Assembly (NCBI GenBank): GCA_963978545.1
Contig: OZ021732.1
Span: forward strand, 24,686,688 to 24,750,687
DNA from: Linyphia triangularis
Taxonomy: Eukaryota; Arthropoda; Arachnida; Araneae; Linyphiidae
Length of the DNA: 64,000 nt
Direction of reading: 5' to 3'
The notes under the pieces are model-generated. The model saw only the letters and a program-made list of their open reading frames with translations, did not search any database and was not told the DNA's origin. Position numbers and translations under genes: made by a program. Positions 34,801 to 50,582 of this stretch are shown piece after piece. Positions within the stretch are counted from its first letter, which is position 1, and each line of letters begins with the position of its first letter.

Positions 34801-37800
34801 TTTTTTTTTTTTTTTTTTCATAATTTTCTCAGTCTCATTCCAGCAGAAGTAGGACTGCAGTATTTTATCTATACTATTTTGATATCATTTGACTTTCTGA
34901 GTAAGTTTTTGATTAGCTGCCTTTTAAGCATTATTAATTTTTTTTTTTTTTACAAATCAATATTAAAATTTTATTGTATGGGAGTCTGAAAAGTAAAACA
35001 ATACAGAAATTATGGCAGAAACCGGTTGCAAATTTCTGTAATTTGCCATAAAAGTGCCCTGGGGAAAAAGTTTTTGTGCTTTTTTTGGAAAACATCTCCC
35101 TGACCTTTTTCATTTCTAGGTTGAACTCTGTATATACAGCAACAAAATTTTATTTTTAGCGCTTTACACTTGAAAATTTTGTTATTTAATAATTGTAATT
35201 TAAAATATATATGTTCATAATCATAAGTTATTATTGTGATATTTTTAATTATCACTATTATTATTATTTTTTAGATCTTTTCCAGAATGGTGATGCCACA
35301 GCAAAGAGAGATTACATGTATTATTTAGCAATTGGCCACACAAAACTAACAGTAAGCTTTTGCCCATAGTGTTGCAATCAAATTCTTATTGATTTTCTTT
35401 CTAAGAAGTTATTACAAAAGCATTTAGCATTAGCATTTTAGCATTGTAAAGTCTCAATTTAATTCTTTACATTTCTTCATTTTAAAAATTTACTCAAAGT
35501 TTTACTAATTTAAATGATAGTGCTATATTATGTTTTTTTAAGTAAATTGCACTTGTTAAATTCTTTGTTAATGGTTTTAATTGAAGTGTGACACTTAATT
35601 TGTTTCTTTACTTTGTTTTGTCACATTAAAGATATTTAAATGTAAATCATGTCATTGTTTATTTTATAATTAAAATTTTCTTTATCATTCAAGGATTATA
35701 ACCGAGCCCTTGAACTTTTGTCTAAATTTTTGAGCATTGAACCTACTAACAGACAAGCCCAGCAACTTCAAACATATGCCAAAGCTAAATTGAAAAAAGG
35801 TATGCTTACTCCATAGTTGGTACATGCAATTATTTAAATGATCATATATTTTCTAAAGAAATATCAAAGTTTTTCCAAAGAGAAATCCTTTTATTATTCT
35901 TTTTGCAAAAATTATTACTTGAGATTTTACCTTTGTTTTATTCTACTTTATTATTTTATTTGTTTGAATTATACTTATTGAAAACTCCTCTGAGGAAAAT
36001 GTGTTAAAAATTGATTTATGTAATTATTTATGCTCTACAGTGCCTACTATTGAATAAGTGGGTTGCTTTTGCAAAACCTCTTCTTCTTTAAACATAAGTG
36101 AACCATAGCTATATGATATGTGTCTTAACCATAAATATATGTGATTAGTTAATCCTTCAAAGTTGATTTTAATAAACTGCCTGTAAGATTTGCCAGCTGG
36201 CATTTATGGCTTAATGAAGGATATTTATTTAGAGAGATGAAAAAGTAAGTTTCAATTTTTTCTACTACTTGATTTGAATTTTCTACCTACTTGAGTTGAA
36301 CTGTGGAACTATCTCCAAAATTGAATATCTTCCGATTTCTGAATAGCTAGTAAAATTTTGCAATACAAGACAATACCCAAACTTTTCAAAGAGACTATTT
36401 TTCTTTACTATTAAAAATGTTAAATTGTATGACTTGAACTTCTTTTGGTTCTGCCTATATGCTATAATAAACAGATGCTGTAGGAAGGTATAGGATACAA
36501 ATATGGAAACCGAATACAGAGTATGTAGAAACTAGGGATGGAACGGATGTGAGTTTTGCCGGATTTCGGATATCCGGGGTACCATGTCTACCGGATACGG
36601 ATATCCGAAACGGATTTCGCCGGATATCCGGCCGGATATTCGGTCTATATACTAAAAACGATAGTTATACGATATGCTATACGAAAAAAATGGTCATGAT
36701 ATGAAGTATTAAGTAAATTATAATTAGTGGTTAGCGCACCGCACTGCATGCCACAGGTCCATGGTTTGATTCGCGGACTGGGCAAGGTTGACTTAGCTGT
36801 TTATACCTGAAAGAAATAAACTGAGGAGGACCATGCATGCTTGGGAACTAAGCACTGGGGTTCGGCGTCAGAATGACCATCTGACTGAAACATCTGCTAT
36901 GTGACACACAAATGCCACAGTCGAGAAAGCTGAGCTGGGCCCAGCAGGCCTTAGTCCACACGGGCTGTCGCGCCACTGCCCTAATAGCACACATCCTCCC
37001 AGGGAGGTCCCTGGGAAGTCATTCGTAGTCCCGGGGATGACTAGGGACTTCCTAGGGACCTCTCTGGGAGGATGTGTGCTATTAGGGTGAGTTAATTTTT
37101 TTAATTTAAACTTTAGTTTATGAGTGAAAGAGATCTTTGTTGCTGATTTTATATCTTGTAATATTGATACTTTTAGTTTTTCATATAGTTCTGGCAGGGC
37201 TTTATCACGAAAATAATTTATATTTGGAAGCGGATAACGAGGAGCTAGGTATTTTATTAACTGACCAAAGCCTTCTCTATTCACAATGGAGAATGGTTCA
37301 GCATCAAGAGCCATTAACTCACCTAAAATTATATTAAATTTTTTTTTTACAATGTTGAAGTGCAAAATATAGCTACTTTCAATTTACTTCATGCATTGTT
37401 TATAATTGATAAATGATTACAAAATTATACCGGAGGCATTTGTTAATAACAAAAGATTTATTTTAAATATTTTATGAAATTGAAGTCTATTTTTTTTTTG
37501 TAATGCACCTAAAACATTACGGATTTAAAGAAATCTCGTAGAAAACTTAAATTGGATCTATCGGAATATTCCGTCTTTAAATATAAACTTAAAAAATTTC
37601 GAACCCAAAATTCATCAACATTATGTTATACCATATTTAAAATATATATTTAATATAAATAAACAAAATTAGTACTTACATATTTTTGTGGTTAAGGCTT
37701 TTGCTTTAGGATCATCTAAACTCCACAATTTTGGTACAAATAATTTCGATTCCAATGTTGCCTGCGTGCATTTCTTGTTTTGATGCATTGTTTTTTCTTG

Positions 37801-39360
37801 TTAATCAATATTTGATGCATTTAGTGAGTCTTTAAAGCTTCGGTGAATTTCCTTATGCACACTCATTAAATGGTTCCATAAGGGTTTTGTGGAAAAGGAT
37901 TTTGGGCTTTTGCCGCGCACAATATATTTTTTAAACGATTCTGTGGAGCAAGTAACACATAGGGCTTTGCTTTCGTCATTTCCCATTAATTTTAAAATAC
38001 TTCCAAATGGGTGATTTTAAATGAGCCATTATTAAAAATTATAAATTGGATTGTAATTGGAGAAAACTAAAATTCAAGGCATTCTAGAGAGCTAAATATA
38101 ATTCCACATTATGGCGCTGCTTTAAAGACCTAAAAATTACAATATTTCATTTTACGTCAGAAAAAATACACCAGCTTTCAACTTCTGCCAATGAAAAATC
38201 AGAAATTAGACCATACCATTCACAGCATAAAGGGGTAAAGTATTATCGTCGATAGAACAAAAAAAAACATTGAGGATTGCGCATTGACTATTTATTGCTT
38301 TTTACTCGCTAGCAAATGTCAGAAAAAAAGGAAGAAATGAGAATAACTAAAACTCTTAAGTCACTTATGTTATGGAAAAAAAGTACTATTTATTAGTATT
38401 TCAGTTCGAGTTTTACGGAGAAGCATTCAAATATAACATCTGGAATTAATCAGATCATAAACTTGGAATGAAAAGAACATATTGCAAAACACGTATGAAG
38501 GATGTGTATGGAAAAAGATTGGAGGAATGGTTTATGCTTATCAAATCGGCGTCAATAATACGGCGCCTCTTTCTGTTTTTGTTTTCTAATTTGACTGCAA
38601 TTTATATCCAAGAAAAAAAAATTAAAAAAAAAAAGAAAAAAGTGTAGGATGCGGTGTTTCCTTTGTCCGAAAAAGATCATTATTTTTTTCAAAAAATTAT
38701 TTCTTGTGGATACCTGGTGGTCGGATATACAGCCGGATATCCGAATGAAATTATCGGATGTCCGGTATTTCAAATCGGATATCCGACGGGGTTTCGGATA
38801 TTGAAAAATCAGTCGGATATGCCGGATATCGGATATTTGCCGGATATCCGTTCCATCCCTAGTAGAAACTCATAGGAAATGACATAGTATGAATTTGTCA
38901 CCTGATACCTTAAGTGTGATGGTGAAGATTTTCAAGTCAACAGGTGTTAAAAAAAATTCTTAATTGTTTGTCCTCGTCAATTTCTTAAATATAAAAGTAA
39001 AGTTTGTGTCATTTAGCCTTTAACCTCATTAGTGTATTGTATGTACATTATATGTGTGTTTAAAATTTCTTTATTGTATTAAAATTTTGTTACAGTTTTT
39101 TTTTATATTGCCAAGTAATAGGGTTTTAAGGCATTGAAAAGTGAATCCTAATATGTAATTTAGAAAAATCCTTAAAACGTATTATTTAGAAAATTAACAA
39201 AAAATATTCTCTTTTATGGGTGTTTAAGGCATGAAATATGTGTTTTGTTCTCACTTGAATAATATTTTTAGAGGGTCTTTTGGGAATGGCACTTGTTGGT
39301 GGTGCAGCCTTGGCAATTGGCAGTGTGGTTGGCATTGGAATGGCCCTTGCAAAGAAATAA
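31880..39360 (+). CDS. FIS1: FIS1 copy A, mitochondrial fission 1 protein, 5 coding exons
   Basis: Predicted 149-residue tail-anchored adaptor of the outer mitochondrial and peroxisomal membrane; human FIS1 has 152. Coding exons: 31880-31924, 33003-33135, 35275-35351, 35694-35799, 39272-39360, intron phases 0, 1, 0, 1, all GT..AG. The N-terminal part forms the TPR-like helical bundle, with the family-typical FDYAWCLIRSKY, DIRRGVVLLE and RDYMYYLAIGHTKL. The C-terminal segment (about 123-146, GLLGMALVGGAALAIG...) is a single membrane span followed by a basic AKK end, as expected for mitochondrial tail anchoring. The start ATG opens MEEILEDYI and matches copy B and known family starts. Intron 4 contains a hAT element. 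The gene is intact by inspection. Confidence 0.93.
36716..36978 (+). repeat. tRNA-derived SINE nested in the hAT element
   Basis: It begins near TTAGTGGTTAGCGCACC (A box), with GGTTTGATTCGCGG (B box) about 35 bp later, then a non-tRNA body with GCACTGGGGTTCGGCGTC and CTGGGCCCAGCAGGCC. The body is GC-richer than its surroundings. It differs from the S1 family and has truncated the 3' end of the transposase relic. Confidence 0.6.
36979..37088. mobile_element. 110-bp near-perfect palindromic element
   Basis: CCCTAATAGCACACATCCTC at 36,979 is the inverse of the end at 37,088 (GAGGATGTGTGCTATTAGGG). The arms continue inward with CCAGGGAGGTCCCTGGGAAG against its near-inverse, leaving almost no loop. 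It is GC-rich in an AT-rich background and adjoins the SINE tail. It looks like a miniature fold-back element. Confidence 0.75.
37090..37365 (-). pseudogene. hAT transposase fragment (ZBED/Ac-like)
   Basis: The frame from 37,365 downward reads MALDAEPFSIVNREGFGQLI, then a tyrosine/proline-rich segment around YLAPRYPLPNINYFRDKALP. This is the typical region before the catalytic core of BED-finger hAT transposases (the LDxQPFSxVExxGF block). The frame then runs into the hairpin and SINE, so no catalytic domain remains in this part. Confidence 0.8.
37801..37986 (-). pseudogene. BED zinc-finger fragment of the hAT transposase
   Basis: This 61-codon frame contains CVTC, then about 25 residues later WNHLMSVHKE, giving the Cys-x2-Cys and His-x4-His ligands of a BED finger, the usual N-terminal DNA-binding domain of hAT transposases. 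The stop that follows and the missing segment before 37,365 show that the enzyme is broken. Confidence 0.75.
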
Positions 39361-40546
39361 AGGTAAATTTTGAAACATTTAAATTCTTGTTAATATATAT
39401 TTACTTCATGTAATTTTTAGCCCTTTTAATGCTAAGACTTTTTTAAAGATGGAAAATATCTTTCATTTTATGTATAATTTGACCAGTGAAGCAGAAATCC
39501 TGCTAAACAGAAATATATTCTAATCTTTTATATAATATATTTTATTAATAAGTGTTTACAAACATTAACTGTAGTTACAAAATTTCCTATAGGTAATAAT
39601 AAATTTTTTAAAAAAAATTGTGAAGTTCTGTGTATTTAAGTTAATGTTAGATAGTTTTGAATCCACTAGGAATGAAAAAGTTAACATTGCATTAAATGGA
39701 ATCAAATGAAACTCTAAATTATATCTGCTTTATTTTTACTTGACAGTGAATTATATTAATCGTTTCTAGGTTATAGTTTGTGAGCAAAATCTAGGCATTA
39801 AATAATAAGTGTGGTTCTAGCAGAAAATGTATAGTGAGTCTGTAAATTAGATTTCAGAGAGCTACACATTTTCTGAAGTATTTGGAAAATTTTTATAATA
39901 CCAAGATATTAAATGTTTCGAAGAAATAAAAACTCAAAGAAACTTCTCTACACTTAGACATTTTTCTGCATCAGACATATCAAAAATATATTTAATACAA
40001 AGCAATGTCTCCAAAATTATTTTAATAATAAGCTTCAGTTCAATTTTATATTTCCTTTGTTCTGATCATTTGAGGCTCATTCGATTCTGAGAACAAGAAA
40101 TTTATTTTGAAACATATTTTTAGGTGCTTCTTTAACTTGACTTTGAAAAATTTCATAAACATCATTGCCTCTTTGTCAAAATTAATTGAAGAGTATAGAA
40201 TAGTATTTCATTTCTTTCAAGTTTACAAGCATTGTTGGAATGCATTTCTTGTTAAATTTTAATGTTACATTGTAATTGGTTAAGTTTAATGTTTTAAGTT
40301 TTACTACTCAATGTTATTATGCTGGTTTTAGTTCTTAATATATCTCCAGATTTTTTCTCCAAAACTTTTTTTAAATTTACATGTGTTTTTATTTTATTCA
40401 TACATTAAAGTTATTAGGAAAAGCTCTTGCTTAAAATTCTTTGCCTGGTATTTTTATTTTAAATCTTTAAGGTACCCAGTATAATTGTAGCAATACATAA
40501 ATGCCATACTTAGATAAAGTGTGTATTTCATAATTTCTTTTTTTAG

Positions 40547-40695
40547 GATACTAAGCTGGTGTTTCATGAGAACAATAAAAGCCATGGAACATGTATTTGG
40601 ATTGCCTTTGTAAAATATGTATAGTTTCTTAAATAATCTTGTACCAGATCCTGTATTTTTTGTAATTGTCTATTCTTATTTAATGAAAGATAAAT
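40547..40695 (+). other. FIS1: Possible 3'-UTR exon and poly(A) signals of FIS1 copy A
   Basis: Two bases after the FIS1 copy A stop there is a good donor (AAATAAAG|GTAAAT, 39,363). A pyrimidine-rich acceptor (TTTCTTTTTTTAG) precedes 40,547. The segment that follows has AATAAA at 40,574-40,579 and again near 40,690. An untranslated last exon is therefore plausible. A junction this close to the stop would not trigger nonsense-mediated decay. Without transcripts it is unproven. Confidence 0.4.
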
Positions 40696-40699
40696 AAAT

Positions 40700-41546
40700 T
40701 CATAAAAAAAAGTCTAATTGCATTTCTGTGGAAAATATTTTTTATAGTTGCAATGCAAAGTGTGATATTTAATGTGTTTTCAACAAAGTGCAATTTATAC
40801 ATGGCTTTACAGTTTGACTTTTAAAAAGAGCATTTCCTCTATTAGGCTGAAAACTTCAAAAGTTAAACAAGAAAGTAATGTGCCAAGAAATTAAGAAGTA
40901 CATAACTGTTAGTTTTGAATATGCTTTAAAACAAAAAAATTTTATTTTGTAAATTCCACCATATAAGTTATACCAATTAAACATATTAGTAACTTAAACA
41001 AATTAGTGTGCTTTTAGGCATTCATAATGTGGTTAGACCCATTGTTTTTAAACCTAACTTTTACCATCAATATAAAATTTTATTATTTTAATTCAAATAA
41101 TATAATTAAATGTATATAAATTATTTGAAAATAAATATTGATAGTTTATGTTTTTATGAGAATACTTAAAAGTAGCTAATTACAATGGAAGGTTTAGTTC
41201 ATTGTTTTGTAGTAATATTGAGACTCATTAAATAAGTTAGTTCTATTGTTTTATCCCTTCTGGTATTAACTCTTACCTTTTAATAGTATTACCTTTTTAA
41301 TGCTTGAAAGGAAAACATTAAAGGGTAAATGTAGAGACTATTTTTTATACTCTTGCTTTTTTAGACCCTTAAGATAACAAATGAAATACTGATTTTTTTT
41401 ACAGCTATTGGTTTTCTCCATATTTTAAATTAGTATATTCACTTTCAATCCATTTAATTTAGTAAATTGATTTTTAATAATTTCGTATTAGTTTGGAACC
41501 TGAAGCTAATACGTCAATTCAAAGAGAAAACACACACCTTGTCTTG
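40700..41546. other. AT-rich spacer between FIS1 copies, nothing seen
   Basis: No exon, RNA gene or bounded repeat was recognised here. Confidence 0.4.
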
Positions 41547-41550
41547 TTAA

Positions 41551-41902
41551 GGGGGTCTGGGACTCAAAATTTTTAAATTCTAAAAAAAAATAATAATAAT
41601 AATAATAATATTCTAAGAAATAATACAAATATTTTTAAATAAAATTGCATAAAAATTTTGTTTCTATCATTAGTAGAACTTGAAGTATTTAAGTTTTTGT
41701 TACATCCAACTGTATCTCAGATATGCTATCTTGAAACTTTGAAACTGTTTTTCTCTGTGATGGCTTTTTTTCTCCTTTTTTTTAAAATTTAAATTGATAT
41801 AACTTCAAAACTACTTGTTATAAATCTATGAAACTTTCTGCAATTACTTTTCATATATATTTCTTTATTTTGTCTTCAGAAATTATGTTTTTTTTTTTAT
41901 TT

Positions 41903-41949
<47 letters not shown>

Positions 41950-42291
41950 TGGAGCTTGGCATACTATGAATTTTATACAGTTTTTGCACAAAATATTTTT
42001 TTACATTTTTTTCGAATTACTTTATTGAAAAATCATGATGACAGTTTTTGATATGAATTTTAAGAAGTATTTTTTTGTAAAAATGAAGTGATTTTTTAAA
42101 TTTTTTTTTTAATATATCAAATTTAGGAAATGTCAAAATTTTGAAATTTTTTAATTTAAAAAAAAAAAAAATTAAAGTTGAAAATTTAAAATAGTTTTTT
42201 AAGTTTCAAAGCATCATACATTACTGCATAAAAAATTTCGGAAAAATAATTCTAAAAATAAAGATTTTAGAATTTTGAGTTTCGGACCCCC
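41551..42291. mobile_element. MITE with TTAA target and 30-bp inverted ends
   Basis: The left end GGGGGTCTGGGACTCAAAAT and inverted right end GGGGGTCCGAAACTCAAAAT are bounded by TTAA on both sides (41,547-41,550 and 42,292-42,295). Length is 741 bp; the interior is AT-rich, with (AAT)n near 41,590 and about 50 bases of nearly pure T near 41,890-41,942. TTAA is the piggyBac target, but the GGGGG termini are not the usual CCY start, so the class is only suggestive. It lies between the two FIS1 genes. Confidence 0.65.
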
Positions 42292-42653
42292 TTAATATTA
42301 GTTCTACAATTTTTTAAAAATTGTTTATGAAATCAATATTTCTTTCAATATAATCTCCATGTTACTGGAGTGCATTTATAACTTCCATTTTGCAAAGAAA
42401 AGGTTTGTGTAATGCTAGAAAATTCTAAATTGGTTAAAACTTATTCCAATTTGAATACATGTGATTTCTATAGTAGCACTTGGGCGAGAAGAAGCTTCAA
42501 AAATAAAGGGTGGCAGGGCACATATCAAAATTAAGACACATTTTTCATCAAATGATTAGTAGTCGTACATCACCAAAAGTATTTCCAGATTAAGTATACT
42601 GTATGTTTCTACAATACTATAAGCATAGTGTTCAGTAACTTTCTTCATACAGT

Positions 42654-42671
42654 CCACTAGATGGCGCTATG
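42654..42671 (+). promoter_or_regulatory. CTCF-like motif between the FIS1 copies
   Basis: CCACTAGATGGCGCTATG is very close to the conserved animal CTCF core (CCASYAGRKGGCRS). It lies in the spacer about 1.3 kb before the start of FIS1 copy B. A single match proves nothing about occupancy. Confidence 0.35.
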
Positions 42672-43086
42672 CGCAATTGTTTTTATATTTTTTCTTTTCT
42701 ACTAAAATGTAACCGTCAGTAGAGAGTAGCCATGTAAACTTTCTTGCTACCACGTACCTTTCAAGCTGAGATGACGGTTCGAATAAAATGTACCAAAAAC
42801 CTGTAAGTAATTGTTTACTGTCTTGTCAAAGAGTACCATACGAAACAGAACGAGTTAATTAAGTACAAACACATAGCATTCATTTTATATTAAACTTTAT
42901 TTTATTGAAATATTTAGTTGAGAAATGCTGATAACCAGAAAGGGAAAAGTAAGTATGGCAATATTCAAAAGGCAGACCTGGAATTCCAGTTTTTGAAATT
43001 ACTACTCGCATAAATGGATCCTATAATAGCCATGTCAAAGGCAATTAATTACTCTTCGAAATATCTGAGTGAAAATATGACACAAG

Positions 43087-43269
43087 TAGGGTCGTAGACA
43101 AGGAGGACACCCGGGACAGCCCCCCTTCCCACGAAATTGTGTGAAATGTTGTTTTACCACCAATCTTGTTTGTGTGTGTGTAAGTAACACTTGTTATTTG
43201 CATTTAATAAAATCTTCGACCATAACCCCTCCCCCCCCCCCCCCGAAAAAAATCCTGGCTACGGGCTTA
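43087..43269. mobile_element. Short element with inverted GTAG ends and 7/8 TSD
   Basis: The left end TAGGGTCGTAGACAAGGAGG and inverted right end TTAAGCCCGTAGCCAGGATT share the order (C/T)CGTAG-(A/C)-CA-GGA. Flanks are GACACAAG (43,079-43,086) and AACACAAG (43,270-43,277). A C-rich tract (CCCTCCCCC...) lies near the right end. It is a small fossil of uncertain class. Confidence 0.4.
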
Positions 43270-43965
43270 AACACAAGGGTGTGTCTAGATGATACAAGAA
43301 AAGTCTAGTGAAAATTTGCTAAATAAGCCTAGAAGACTAGTAATTTATGCTTAAAAATTATTTCGATATGTTCAAATCAACATTCTGAAATGTAAACTGT
43401 TATTTTCATTTCAAAAGAGGAGAAAATTACTTCTTTTCAGCTATGTAAATTTTTTTTAAATGCAAAATTTATTCATTAGAATGAAAAATAATCCAATTTA
43501 AATTTAATAGTTCCCTAATCTGACAATTCCTAGAGCCACCGACAACCCACCGCTGGATGAGATAATGCCAGAAACAAAACCCCACTCGAAAGAAATCGAA
43601 TGACACCTTTGGGCATGCGCAATTGAGCAAGCATTCAATTTTACATAGGCGTGGCCCTGACTCGCTTGCCCCTGAATATAATTTTTTTTTAAATACAATA
43701 CTTGGGAATATTTATTCCTCAAATGATTATTTTATCTACTTTATTTTTCTGTGGTTTTTTGGTTTTTTTTTTTTTTTACTTTCCAAGTGTTTTATTATTT
43801 GTTTACAAGAAATAGTGTTTTGGAAAATGGCAACAGTGTTAAAGACTGGAACGCTCGTCTTGTTTGTTTCGTTTTCATGCCTACGGTTGCTGTTCGAATA
43901 ATTTTTTTAACTTGTAATTCTAAAACTTAATTTAATACACTTTTCTGCAAAAAAAAGTTTTCATT

Positions 43966-49689
<5,724 letters not shown>

Positions 49690-49808
49690 TGAAATTTATG
49701 GTATTAAAATATAGTAGCTTCTCTAATTGGCGCTGAAGTTATTTTTGTGTATACATTTGTGTCAGAAAGTTTTATAATTTTATGTTGACTGAATGTTATC
49801 TAAAATCA

Positions 49809-49814
49809 AATAAA
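49809..49814 (+). terminator. FIS1: Polyadenylation signal of FIS1 copy B
   Basis: AATAAA lies about 120 bp after the stop codon and is followed by a GT/T-rich stretch (GTGCTCATTTTGTTTATTG). It is a good candidate poly(A) site. Confidence 0.6.
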
Positions 49815-49877
49815 GTGCTCATTTTGTTTATTGTGATAAAATGACATCAAAATGTTTGTATTGCAAAAGTTTGTGTA

Positions 49878-50574
49878 CAGGAGCATACTGGGACATAAAA
49901 TTGGTCTGGTAATTTTAGATTTATGCAGACCCAAATTTTCAATATAATCATTAATGAAATTTTACAAACTATTGTTTGTTATAAAATAATTCCAATAATT
50001 ATTTTAATTATTTATAATAATTAAATAGTTTTAAAAATTTATCTATTTTATTATTTAAATATTTATATTTAATAATCAATTTCAGTAATTAAAGAGACTT
50101 ATTTATCAATTTTAATAATTTTATTATTTTACTAATTAGTTTTATTAAATAATATTTTCTCTATCTCTACTATTTATACCTCCTCCTTTGAGTGAACTTG
50201 TTTTCCATAAACCATTGATATATTATTAAAATTATAAAATAAGTAAAATCTCATAATACAATAATATATAAATCTTTGTGCTTCTGTTTGATAAATACAA
50301 CTTAATCTATAAAATTAATGATATTTTAAGCAATGTTTTAATATAAATACTATATCTCTGAAACTAAGATCAGTAATTGTAAATAGATTTGGTGGGAGTG
50401 ATTGGGGTTCAAATGCTTTCAACCTTTTAAAAAACGTTAAGGAGGGCAACTAATTATATCGAGAAAAAAATTGAAAAACTAAAAAGAGAACTTCAGTAGT
50501 GGACCAACCCATTTTTTATAGACACTGATCCACCCGTGATTGCACTGGACAACCCTATGTCCAGTATGCCCCTG
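49878..50574 (-). mobile_element. Non-autonomous hAT-like element, family M3, copy 2
   Basis: The left end is CAGGAGCATACTGGGACATA and the inverted right end is CAGGGGCATACTGGACATAG. Flanks are TTTGTGTA (49,870-49,877) and GTTGTGTA (50,575-50,582), 7 of 8 matching. The inverted right end continues GGTTGTCCAGTGCAATCA, like the left end of copy 1 at 4,025. Length is 697 bp, with an AT-rich non-coding interior. It inserted just beyond the FIS1 copy B poly(A) signal. Confidence 0.75.
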
Positions 50575-50582
50575 GTTGTGTA

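Larger units (their letters stand above)
36533..38861 (-). mobile_element. hAT transposon with perfect 8-bp TSD, internally decayed
   Basis: Terminal inverted repeats TAGGGATGGAACGGAT are found at both ends and are flanked by the identical 8-bp repeat GTAGAAAC (36,525-36,532 and 38,862-38,869). Within about 130-170 bp of each end are many copies of CGGATATCCG-like motifs, likely subterminal transposase-binding sites. Minus-strand transposase relics lie inside, together with a nested SINE and a hairpin element. It sits in intron 4 of FIS1 copy A, opposite to the gene. At 2,329 bp it is shorter than most autonomous hAT elements. Confidence 0.93.
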
